The translations under genes and the position numbers were made by a program. The notes below the pieces were generated by a model that saw only the letters and a program-made list of their open reading frames with translations, made no database searches and was not told the origin of the DNA. A DNA stretch of 13,625 bases from JBCCRH01 sp039208045 (GTDB lineage: Bacteria > Bacteroidota > Bacteroidia > Chitinophagales > Saprospiraceae), in assembly GCA_039208045.1 (NCBI GenBank), contig JBCCRH010000127.1:1-13625 (forward strand), read 5' to 3'. The first letter of the stretch is position 1. Every line of letters starts with the position of its first letter. Positions 1 to 6,475 of this stretch are shown here, in pieces.

Positions 1-780
1 ACCTGTATCAAATAATGCTTTATTCGTTTTTAGTGCTGCAACTAGTTGATAAAAGTGCTTACTCTCAGTAGGTTCGGTAAGCGTCAAAAGCATAATATAA
101 TAAATATGAATAGCTGGGATATGTGCAAATGATCGTCGATTTAAATATTGGTTAATTTCATCGATCATGTGAGTAGTGTAAGAGGTAGGAAGCTGCATTT
201 GACGATCAAGCATGGCACAAACGAATTTTAGCTTTTGAGCTAAAAAATAGTGATCTAAATGATCAGCGGCCAACTGAAGACTCTGATCTGTACGCCTTAC
301 ATCTTGATTAGAAAAGTGCCGTTCCGCTACATCTGCCAGCAGAAACTGTTGGAAGTGGTAGTCTGCATTTCGAAAGGGAAATGCGGCCAGTTTTTTATGG
401 GCCTGCTCATATAGATAACGGTACGATTTGTGCTCGTTACGCTCCATATAAGCTTGCAAAGCATAGTATTCACCAACAAGCCCTGCTTTCTGCATTTGTT
501 GGTACCCTAAGAAGGTTTCTGCTAACTTAAAAAGTAGGCTAATTAGGTGATTGAATCGTCTTTCATCATAGGCCTGCTCTGGAAACAGGGTAGCAAAAAT
601 GGTCTTTTTTTGCATTTTTCGATCTGGGAAGCCTCGCTTAGCTTGTTTCTTAAGGTATTCAAAAAGCTGCACGATCTCTTCTTGCTTATTGAAAAAAGGG
701 GAGCGTACAAAATCGTGGAATGCTCGCAGCTCTTTGCTGTCAAATGTTTGAAGAATACTAAAGAGTTTAGTTTTTTTCAT
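1..780 (-). CDS. Hypothetical helical protein, N-terminal 260 codons (runs off left edge)
   Basis: An open frame runs on the minus strand from an ATG at 780-778 to the window edge with no stop, so the C-terminus is missing. The start is well bounded because an in-frame TGA lies two codons upstream (786-784). The protein begins MKKTKLFSILQTFDSKELRA and continues with a RSPFFNK motif near residue 30. It is rich in Leu, Phe, Lys, Gln and His, looks largely alpha-helical, and has no signal peptide or membrane segment, so it is probably cytoplasmic. The opening pattern (a short helix, then 'KELRAF..FVRSPFFN') resembles large uncharacterised proteins that I recall from Saprospiraceae genomes; this is recollection, not a search. 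No catalytic motif is visible and I assign no function. It is divergent from the T9SS cargo gene at 1037, with 256 bp between them. Confidence 0.8.
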   Translation of the reverse strand, partial: MKKTKLFSILQTFDSKELRAFHDFVRSPFFNKQEEIVQLFEYLKKQAKRGFPDRKMQKKTIFATLFPEQAYDERRFNHLISLLFKLAETFLGYQQMQKAGLVGEYYALQAYMERNEHKSYRYLYEQAHKKLAAFPFRNADYHFQQFLLADVAERHFSNQDVRRTDQSLQLAADHLDHYFLAQKLKFVCAMLDRQMQLPTSYTTHMIDEINQYLNRRSFAHIPAIHIYYIMLLTLTEPTESKHFYQLVAALKTNKALFDTG

Positions 781-977
781 AATTCATTTTGGTCACCTAT
801 CAGCGAAAATCTTGAGAATTGCAATGTTTTACAAGCTATGAGGTATAGAAAAAGTATGATTTTTTGAATTTTATGTATTGTGAGCAAACAATTGATTTTC
901 AAGTGTTTTGTACACTAGTTATTCCCTTTTTAATAAAATGAATAGTGCTTTTTTTCTGATAAAAATGGAAAATTGTA

Positions 978-1009
978 GTTGTTCTGCGCGATGATCAACT
1001 GTACTTTTA
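978..1009 (+). promoter_or_regulatory. Candidate Bacteroidota-type promoter for the dockerin/cohesin-like gene
   Basis: A GTTG at 978-981 is followed after 20 nt by TACTTTTA at 1002-1009. This resembles the Bacteroidota sigma-ABfr consensus (-33 TTTG, -7 TAnnTTTG), with one mismatch in each box. Transcription would start near 1016, about 20 nt before the ATG at 1037. The rest of the 781-1036 gap is AT-rich and I see nothing else definite in it, including no convincing promoter for the minus-strand gene. Confidence 0.3.
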
Positions 1010-1036
1010 TCCTACCAGAATATAAGCAACTATTTG

Positions 1037-2152
1037 ATGAACCTAACTACGATGACCAGCTCAAGATTTACTTATACCTTACTTCTATTATTTAGCAGCT
1101 TTGCCCTTCAAGCCCAGCTTTATCCAGGAGATGCCAATGATAATGGTAGAGTGGATAATATTGATATCCTATTTGTCGGTTATGCTTATGGTACTTTTGG
1201 CCCCAGCCGGATCAGTGCGGAGACCGCTTTTGACGAGCAAGAAATTGCACTCCTTTGGCAAGAGTGGTTTCCCAATGGTACGAACTACGCCTATGCAGAC
1301 ACTGACGGAGACGGTATCATTAGTTTTCTGGACTTTTCAGTAGTATTCATCAATTATGCCTTGGAAGCAAGTATCGTAAATCCGACTCCTTTTGTTGAAG
1401 GCGATCCTTTGTTCGACCCACAATTGCGATTGGGTGCTAGTAATGCTGGCCAGATCACAGGAGGAAGCATTATAGAAATGCCCATCATCCTAGGTACGCC
1501 AGATAGACCAGTCAATGACCTGAATGGTCTTGCTTTTTCTCTGCTATATGATGAAAATTTGATCAGTGATATTTCCATTGAGTTTTATCAAGACTCTTGG
1601 CTAGGGACGCAAGATATGATGGTCTTTCAGAGAGAAGACTTAGAAAATGGTGGCCAGATTGATGTGGGACTATCTCGTCTAGGGGCTAACCCCGTTACAG
1701 GAGAAGGTGAAATAGGGGTTGTTTCTATCATTATTCAAGAAGATTTAGTTGGCTTTATACCAGAAGAAGCAGATAGTGCAGCTGTTTTTGTAGAGCTAGG
1801 GCAGATTGTAGGGGTGAACAGTCAGTTTGAAGAAATTGCCATTGCAGGCGACTACCAAGAAATGATGGTCTACACTCCCAACGCACTCACCAATACGATT
1901 ACTCCAATCTTAGAAGAGGCAGTAGAAATTTTTCCCAATCCCACACCTGCTACTGTACAAGTGAACTGCCGCTATGGCATCGAGCAGGTTCAGGTATATG
2001 ATATTTTAGGAAAAGAGCTGGCACGGTATGAGCAATACAACACCAACCAGATGGAGCTACAACTCGAAGTCACAGAATCGAGTGTACGAATTCTGAAAAT
2101 AGCCACTCCCTTGGGTATTGTAAGCCGCAGAGTGCTGGTACAGCCGAATTAA
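1037..2152 (+). CDS. Secreted dockerin/cohesin-like protein with T9SS sorting domain
   Basis: This is a 371-residue exported protein. I start it at ATG 1037 rather than the TTG one codon upstream; an ATG at 1052 is also possible. Residues 1-27 form a signal peptide (hydrophobic LLLLFSSFALQA, then Q). Two calcium-loop motifs of dockerin type follow: D32-x-N-x-N-G-x-V-D-x-x-D43 and D88-x-D-x-D-G-x-I-x-x-x-D99. They are separated by about 45 residues containing a W-x-x-W-type stretch. Residues ~128-275 are a beta-rich region that looks cohesin-like (an 'LNGLAFSLLYD' strand, then 'GEGEIGVVSIII'). Residues ~295-371 are a T9SS type A sorting domain with FPNPTPATVQV and a terminal beta strand. The protein is therefore probably exported by Sec, then carried across the outer membrane and attached or released. 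Only 40 nt separate it from the next cargo gene, so the two are probably co-transcribed. Binding partners are unknown. Confidence 0.85.
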   Translation: MNLTTMTSSRFTYTLLLLFSSFALQAQLYPGDANDNGRVDNIDILFVGYAYGTFGPSRISAETAFDEQEIALLWQEWFPNGTNYAYADTDGDGIISFLDFSVVFINYALEASIVNPTPFVEGDPLFDPQLRLGASNAGQITGGSIIEMPIILGTPDRPVNDLNGLAFSLLYDENLISDISIEFYQDSWLGTQDMMVFQREDLENGGQIDVGLSRLGANPVTGEGEIGVVSIIIQEDLVGFIPEEADSAAVFVELGQIVGVNSQFEEIAIAGDYQEMMVYTPNALTNTITPILEEAVEIFPNPTPATVQVNCRYGIEQVQVYDILGKELARYEQYNTNQMELQLEVTESSVRILKIATPLGIVSRRVLVQPN

Positions 2153-2192
2153 TCATTAAAAATATTCTCACATTTTTATAAAAGTTAAAGCT

Positions 2193-5100
2193 ATGAAAAG
2201 TAAATTACTCCTCTTAATGGCCTGTTGTTGGGGCCTCTGGGCTTCCGCCCAAACAACTATTACCTTTAATGGAACGATCTTCTTTGGCTCTGATGGTGCT
2301 GCCCTCCCTGGATATCCTCTACGGGTGTATGAAGACCAGACGGATGCTTTTGTTGAAACCATTACAGATGATGCAGGGAATTACGAAGTTGCGCTCGACC
2401 TAGATTTGGAAGCCGGGCAGATCGCCACTTATGTAGTGGAAACTTTTGATCTCTGCACAGGCCAGTTCATCTCATTTGCTACTGATATTGAGGCAGATAC
2501 CAATCCAGTCTTTACCAATGATTTCACCCTCTGCTCGGACTTTAACCCTCCCCCGCCTCCCGAAGAGTGTGAAGCCTTCTTCTCCTACGAGGTCGTTTCA
2601 GATGACTTATTGACCTTGCAATTCTTTGATCTATCGTACACTGATGTAGAGATAGGGGAATATCTCTGGGATTTTGGTGATGGAAATACTAGTGCAGAGG
2701 CAGAGCCAGCACATACCTATGCAACGCCTGGAGAATATACCGTTACACTTACCATAGTAACCGAAGAGTGTACAAGTATCTACGTAGAGCATATCTTCGT
2801 AGCCGTTCCAGACCCTTGTGATTGTGAAGATATATTTGAACCGGTTTGTGTAGAAGTGGCTCCGCTAGGCTTTACGATTGATTTCCCAAATGAGTGTCAA
2901 GCGATTTGTTCCGGTTTTTCAGCTGATGATTTTGTAGACTGCGGCGAGGCGTGCATTTGCCCAGATATCTGGGATCCAGTTTGTGTAGTAACCGATGAAG
3001 GAATCATTATAACCTTCGGAAACGCTTGTGAGGCAGAGTGTCAAGGGTACACAACATTTACCTCTTGCGGGCAAACAGAGGTTTGTCAGGCACTTTTTAC
3101 CACAGAAGCCATAGACAGCACCCTCACTATTAATTTTATCGACAATTCCGTGGTAGAGGAGGGTAATATCATCGCTTGGAATTGGGACTTCGGTGATGGA
3201 ACGACTAGTGCAGAACAAAACCCCACGCATACCTACGCCCAGGCGGGCAACTATGTAGTGATTCTGACTATTATAACTGACGATGGATGTGGTGACACTG
3301 AACTACTATTTCTCTTCATTGATGATGGCCAAGGCTGTGATTGTGAAGACATTTTTGATCCGGTATGTATCTTTAATCCAGTCACTGGCTTAGTCATCAC
3401 TTACGATAACGAATGTCAAGCGATCTGTGCAGGTGCTGATAATGCGCTGCTTTTTGATTGTGATGAAATTTGCAACTGTCCAGATATATACGATCCGGTA
3501 TGCGTAACACTTGATGGAGGTATTGTCCTTCAGTTTGCTAATAGCTGTGAGGCGGAATGTGGTGGATATTTTAACTACAGCTCTTGTGATATAGGAACCT
3601 GTGCTGCCTCTTTGAGCTTTGAATATGCTAGCGATGACTTATTAACGATCGCATTTACTGACTTTTCTCAAACGCAGGGCGAAGAAATTGTAGCCTGGTC
3701 TTGGGAGTTTGGAGATGGTAGTAGTAGCACAGAGCAAAATCCGACCCATACCTACGCTGAAGCTGGCGACTATATTGTATCCCTTACGATCACCACTTCC
3801 AGTGGTTGTGTAGCTGCAATTAACGAACAAATTAGAGTAGGCGATAGTAACTGCTTGTGCACCGATGAGTTCGATCCAGTATGTGTGAACCTAGATGGTG
3901 GACTCATACTACCTTTCCCCAATGAGTGCGAAGCGCTATGCGCAGGCTTCACACCAGACCTAATTTCAGTATGTGACGACTGTATCTGCCCAGTCTATAA
4001 TGATCCAGTTTGTGTACTAACAGACGAAGGAGAAACACTTACTTTCTCCAATGCTTGTGAAGCAGAATGCGCTGGTTACACTGAAGAACAGCTCGTGCCT
4101 TGCAACGACAATCCCTGCGGATGTTCTTTCGATTTTGAGCCTGTTTGCATACTCACAGATACTTTACTGTACTTTTTCCCCAATGAGTGTTTTGCCCTAT
4201 GTGAAGGCTTCGAGCCAGATCAGATTGATAACTGTGATATTCTGAATGAAAACTGCTTAGCTGACTTCTCAGTAAGCCAGCCGTTGCCAGAGAATATTAC
4301 CTTAGTACAGTTTACCGACTTATCCTTTACCGGAGAAGGCGAAATTACCGAGTGGATGTGGGATTTTGGTGATGGCACGGTGAGTATGGAGCAAAATCCA
4401 AGTCATCAATACGCTGAAGAAGGAGCATATACCGTCACCTTGAGTATTCTAACGAGCACTGGTTGTGCCAATTCATTCACCCAACAAGTAGTGGTCAGCG
4501 GCACTGTCTTTGAAGGCCCAGAATGCCAGGCGATCTTTTTCTTCGATCAGCATACGGATGATAATTTGGCCTTCACCTTTGTCGATCTATCGCTTGGAGA
4601 GGTAGATAGCTGGTTCTGGGACTTTGGCGACGGCACTACAAGCACTGCGCAAAACCCTGAGCACACCTATGCCAGTGGTGGCGTATACACTGTAAGCTTG
4701 ACCATCACAAGTGGAGACTGCTCAAGCACGATCAATATTATCTTAGTAACGGATGAAAACATCTGGTATGATAGCGAATGTACCGCCCTATTCGTGCCCT
4801 TCATCATCCCTGGTACCTTGGATGTATTCTTCTTGAATCTCTCTTCCAGCGATGCTGTCGAATACCTCTGGGAATTTGGTGATGGTACAACTAGCACGGA
4901 GCCAATTGCTGGCTACCAATACCCCGCTGCGGGAACCTACACCGCCAGCTTAACTATTACTACGTCAAATGGATGCACCAGTACCTACGAAGTGACCTTT
5001 AATCTAAATACCAACAATATTGTGGGTAATCCAACCTTCAGAATTACTTCGGTGGATAGTCCAGAAGTAGTATCAGAAGAGCGAATCGCCCCCAATCCCA

Positions 5101-5321
5101 CGCAAGATCAATTGACAGTAGATTTCAATCTAGCGCAAGCTGGCAACGTCAATGTACTCGTTCGAGGCATGGACGGTCGCCTATTACAGACCACGCAGAT
5201 GGACGGAGCACTTGGCGCAAATCGTCAAGTATTGAATGTACAACCGCTATCAGCAGGCCTGTACATCCTACAGATACAAACAGCAAATGGCCTAAAAGCA
5301 TTAAAATTCGTAAAGGAATAA
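2193..5321 (+). CDS. Secreted mosaic of six PKD and seven Kazal-like domains with T9SS sorting domain
   Basis: A 1042-residue exported protein. Residues 1-20 are a signal peptide ending SAQ. Residues ~21-115 resemble a carboxypeptidase-regulatory-like beta domain ('DDAGNYEV'), followed by a five-proline linker. PKD domains carry W-[DE]FGDG with the Trp at residues 159, 331, 504, 723, 809 and 893. Each has a Cys at its first strand (126, 298, 470, 688, 778, 863) and a second Cys about 60-75 residues later. Kazal-like modules lie at about 209-250, 254-292, 382-423, 427-465, 554-594, 597-637 and 642-681. They share C-x-C-x7-C (x7 ending in PV), a loop ending [FY]-x-N-x-C, then C-x3-C and a final Cys. 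The order is P-KK-P-KK-P-KKK-P-P-P. Residues ~965-1042 are a T9SS type A sorting domain (PNPTQD; ends LKALKFVKE). PKD arrays usually act as adhesive or spacer units; Kazal domains are typically protease inhibitors. Whether these inhibit anything is not known. Confidence 0.9.
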   Translation: MKSKLLLLMACCWGLWASAQTTITFNGTIFFGSDGAALPGYPLRVYEDQTDAFVETITDDAGNYEVALDLDLEAGQIATYVVETFDLCTGQFISFATDIEADTNPVFTNDFTLCSDFNPPPPPEECEAFFSYEVVSDDLLTLQFFDLSYTDVEIGEYLWDFGDGNTSAEAEPAHTYATPGEYTVTLTIVTEECTSIYVEHIFVAVPDPCDCEDIFEPVCVEVAPLGFTIDFPNECQAICSGFSADDFVDCGEACICPDIWDPVCVVTDEGIIITFGNACEAECQGYTTFTSCGQTEVCQALFTTEAIDSTLTINFIDNSVVEEGNIIAWNWDFGDGTTSAEQNPTHTYAQAGNYVVILTIITDDGCGDTELLFLFIDDGQGCDCEDIFDPVCIFNPVTGLVITYDNECQAICAGADNALLFDCDEICNCPDIYDPVCVTLDGGIVLQFANSCEAECGGYFNYSSCDIGTCAASLSFEYASDDLLTIAFTDFSQTQGEEIVAWSWEFGDGSSSTEQNPTHTYAEAGDYIVSLTITTSSGCVAAINEQIRVGDSNCLCTDEFDPVCVNLDGGLILPFPNECEALCAGFTPDLISVCDDCICPVYNDPVCVLTDEGETLTFSNACEAECAGYTEEQLVPCNDNPCGCSFDFEPVCILTDTLLYFFPNECFALCEGFEPDQIDNCDILNENCLADFSVSQPLPENITLVQFTDLSFTGEGEITEWMWDFGDGTVSMEQNPSHQYAEEGAYTVTLSILTSTGCANSFTQQVVVSGTVFEGPECQAIFFFDQHTDDNLAFTFVDLSLGEVDSWFWDFGDGTTSTAQNPEHTYASGGVYTVSLTITSGDCSSTINIILVTDENIWYDSECTALFVPFIIPGTLDVFFLNLSSSDAVEYLWEFGDGTTSTEPIAGYQYPAAGTYTASLTITTSNGCTSTYEVTFNLNTNNIVGNPTFRITSVDSPEVVSEERIAPNPTQDQLTVDFNLAQAGNVNVLVRGMDGRLLQTTQMDGALGANRQVLNVQPLSAGLYILQIQTANGLKALKFVKE

Positions 5322-5329
5322 TTAGGGCA

Positions 5330-5347
5330 GGCCGATTACCATCGGCC
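5330..5347 (+). other. Short hairpin just downstream of the PKD/Kazal gene
   Basis: GGCCGAT (5330-5336), a TACC loop and ATCGGCC (5341-5347) form a perfect 7-bp stem nine bases after the stop codon. There is no following T-run, so it is not a standard intrinsic terminator. It may mark the 3' end of the transcript or belong to the adjacent repeat cluster. Confidence 0.4.
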
Positions 5348-5366
5348 CCGCTGTCCGCTAAAATTC

Positions 5367-5469
5367 GGCATAGCGAAAAGCTATAGTGCCACTCCTATGC
5401 TAGGCGTCTTCCCTCCAAGTATTCGCTTAGCCACCTAGCATAGGAGCACTATTAGCTTTTCGCTACGCC
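5367..5469. repeat. Large near-perfect inverted repeat, about 37-bp arms, 103 bp overall
   Basis: The left arm is 5367-5404 (GGCATAGCGAAAAGCT... to ...CTCCTATGCTAGG). The right arm is 5434-5469 (CCTAGCATAGGAG... to ...AGCTTTTCGCTACGCC). Reverse-complementing the right arm matches the left apart from a G/A change, a one-base shift inside 'CTATAGTG' and a two-base gap at 'CCAC'. The 29-base centre (5405-5433) encodes nothing visible. The arms would form a very stable hairpin in RNA from either strand. No ORF is inside, so it could be a MITE-like non-autonomous element, a REP-like element or an mRNA-stabilising 3' structure. Imperfect copies of CCATCGG-C/T-CC-C/T-GC flank it at 5339 and 5481, too far out to be a clean target duplication. 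Confidence 0.8.
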
Positions 5470-5489
5470 TCATACCGCTTCCATCGGTC

Positions 5490-5585
5490 CTGCGCCTGGC
5501 TTCACCCACACCACCAAGCACTGGCTAAGCTTACTGAAACAAAAGCCCGCGCCTAGTGGATTTGTAATCCGCGTGAGCTGAAACC
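5490..5585. repeat. Tandem intergenic repeat, copy A (about 96 bp)
   Basis: This unit begins CTGCGCCTGGCTTCACCC, passes through CCAAGCACTGGCTAAGCTTA and CCCGCGCCTAGTGGA, and ends GTAATCCGCGTG around 5575, with a short spacer to copy B. It contains the small palindrome GGATT-TGT-AATCC (5558-5570). It is non-coding and GC-richer than its surroundings. The repeat length is a multiple of three, which explains an accidental repetitive open frame on the minus strand. Confidence 0.8.
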
Positions 5586-5696
5586 CTGCGCCTGGCTTCA
5601 CCCCCATCACCAAGCACTGGCTAAGCTTAATGAACCAAAAAGCCTGGCCCGCGCCTAGTGGACCCGCCTGCATCGGGCAGGTTTGCAATCCGCGTG
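5586..5696. repeat. Tandem intergenic repeat, copy B with palindromic insertion
   Basis: This is a second copy of the 5490-5585 unit in the same orientation, starting at the matching CTGCGCCTGGCTTCACCC and ending AATCCGCGTG. Relative to copy A it has a few substitutions, an extra CTGGC-like stretch before CCCGCGCC, and a 19-bp insertion at 5663-5681 between GTGGA and TTTG. That insertion contains CCTGC...GCAGG, a short palindrome. The copies are diverged enough to be old, yet clearly homologous along their whole length. Confidence 0.8.
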
Positions 5697-5734
5697 TCTT
5701 TTAACTATAAGGTCTACAACCACCTTTCACCCCA

Positions 5735-5773
5735 TTGGCATGTTCCCCCAGAGCGGAGCATGCCAATTTTTTT
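5735..5773 (+). terminator. Rho-independent terminator upstream of the sigma factor gene
   Basis: TTGGCATGTTCC (5735-5746) pairs with GGAGCATGCCAA (5755-5766) in a 12-bp stem with one G-T wobble and an 8-base loop. Seven T residues (5767-5773) follow at once. It would stop plus-strand transcripts coming from the cargo genes and so separates them from the sigma-factor operon that begins at 5851. Confidence 0.85.
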
Positions 5774-5792
5774 AAAAAATTTTAACTTTCCT

Positions 5793-5830
5793 GTAACCAT
5801 TTAGCGAAAGCGTAGTAACCATAGGCGAAA
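5793..5830 (+). promoter_or_regulatory. 22-bp-period direct repeat ahead of the ECF sigma factor
   Basis: GTAACCATTTAGCGAAA (5793-5809) recurs as GTAACCATAGGCGAAA (5815-5830), one repeat period being 22 bp, about two helical turns. The pair lies between the terminator and the sigma-factor ATG at 5851. GTAAC resembles the AAC-containing -35 element of many ECF promoters, and CGTA at 5811 could be a -10, but AAC-to-CGT spacing is only 13 nt, shorter than usual. It may be a tandem operator, overlapping promoters for autoregulation, or a chance duplication. Confidence 0.4.
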
Positions 5831-5850
5831 TACAAAAAGGGAACACCAAC

Positions 5851-6474
5851 ATGGTTGCTGACCAACATCTTAATCCAATAGTTATGCGCAAAAGCGCGAG
5901 CAATACAACTAAACTCCAGGCGATCCACACCCTCGCTGACGAAGCGCTCATGCAGCGACTAAGCAGTGGCGAATTGGCTTGTGCAGCGGCACTCTTTGAC
6001 CGCTATCAGAAATGGATTTATAACTTCTTCCTCCGATTGGAAGCGTCCAATCAGGAGCTGAGCCAAGATTTGACACAGTCTGTTTTTGAGCGAATGATTC
6101 GCTACCGGACTAGTTATAGAACAGGGGCATCCTTCAAGACCTGGATTTTTCAAATAGCGAGAAATGTGAGAGCAGATCACTACAAGAAAAACCGAATGCT
6201 AGTGGATGACTTTGCAGCATTAGAGCAGGAGCCGTCTACAGAGCGCTCTGTAGAGCACCAACTGACGGCGAAAGAACAAAAGGAACAGCTCTACAAGGCA
6301 CTGGATGCACTACCAGAGGCTCAACGCGAAGTAATCGTACTGACTCGCTTTCAACAGCTCAAATACAGTGAAGTAGGTAAGTTATTAGCCTGCACGGAAG
6401 GAGCCGTAAAAGTAAAAGTACATCGCGCCATTAAAGCCTTAAAAGATCAATTTTTCAAACTGGAATCAAGATAA
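5851..6474 (+). CDS. ECF-family RNA polymerase sigma factor
   Basis: A 207-residue sigma-70 family protein of extracytoplasmic-function type, which directs RNA polymerase to a specific promoter set. Region 2 spans about residues 45-113 (ALFDRYQKWIYNFF, a central 'QDLTQSVFERM' and 'FKTWIFQIARNVRADHYKK', the -10 recognition part). Region 4 spans about 145-200 (LPEAQREVIVLTRFQQLKYSEVGKLL, then the recognition helix EGAVKVKVHRAIKALK). Region 3 is absent, as expected for ECF factors. The ATG at 5851 is chosen as the furthest upstream in frame; a second ATG at 5884 would remove 11 poorly conserved residues. An in-frame TAA at 5794 bounds the frame. The stop lies one base before the ATG of the anti-sigma-like gene, so the two are probably translationally coupled. 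The target regulon is unknown but probably includes its own operon. Confidence 0.93.
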   Translation: MVADQHLNPIVMRKSASNTTKLQAIHTLADEALMQRLSSGELACAAALFDRYQKWIYNFFLRLEASNQELSQDLTQSVFERMIRYRTSYRTGASFKTWIFQIARNVRADHYKKNRMLVDDFAALEQEPSTERSVEHQLTAKEQKEQLYKALDALPEAQREVIVLTRFQQLKYSEVGKLLACTEGAVKVKVHRAIKALKDQFFKLESR

Positions 6475-6475
6475 T

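Noticed and set aside
547..867. 106-codon plus-strand open frame
   Set aside because: It lies mostly antisense to the hypothetical protein at 1-780, whose frame is open for 260 codons with sensible composition. The plus-strand translation looks like low-complexity shadow sequence with no start context.
2919..3230. 103-codon minus-strand open frame under the PKD/Kazal gene
   Set aside because: It is a shadow frame across repeated domains.
5470..5688. 72-codon minus-strand open frame with an internal repeat (LSQCLV..VKPGAG twice)
   Set aside because: It is produced by the two tandem non-coding repeat copies, whose length is a multiple of three. No start signal, domain or secretion signal supports a real protein.
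5490..5696. CRISPR-like repeat array
   Set aside because: There are only two copies of a long ~96-bp unit with no regular short spacers and no cas genes, so this is an ordinary tandem repeat.
5322..5734. Decayed insertion sequence or pseudogene
   Set aside because: No transposase-like or other protein fragment can be read in any frame, and no clean target duplication flanks the inverted repeat. Only a repeat cluster is supported.
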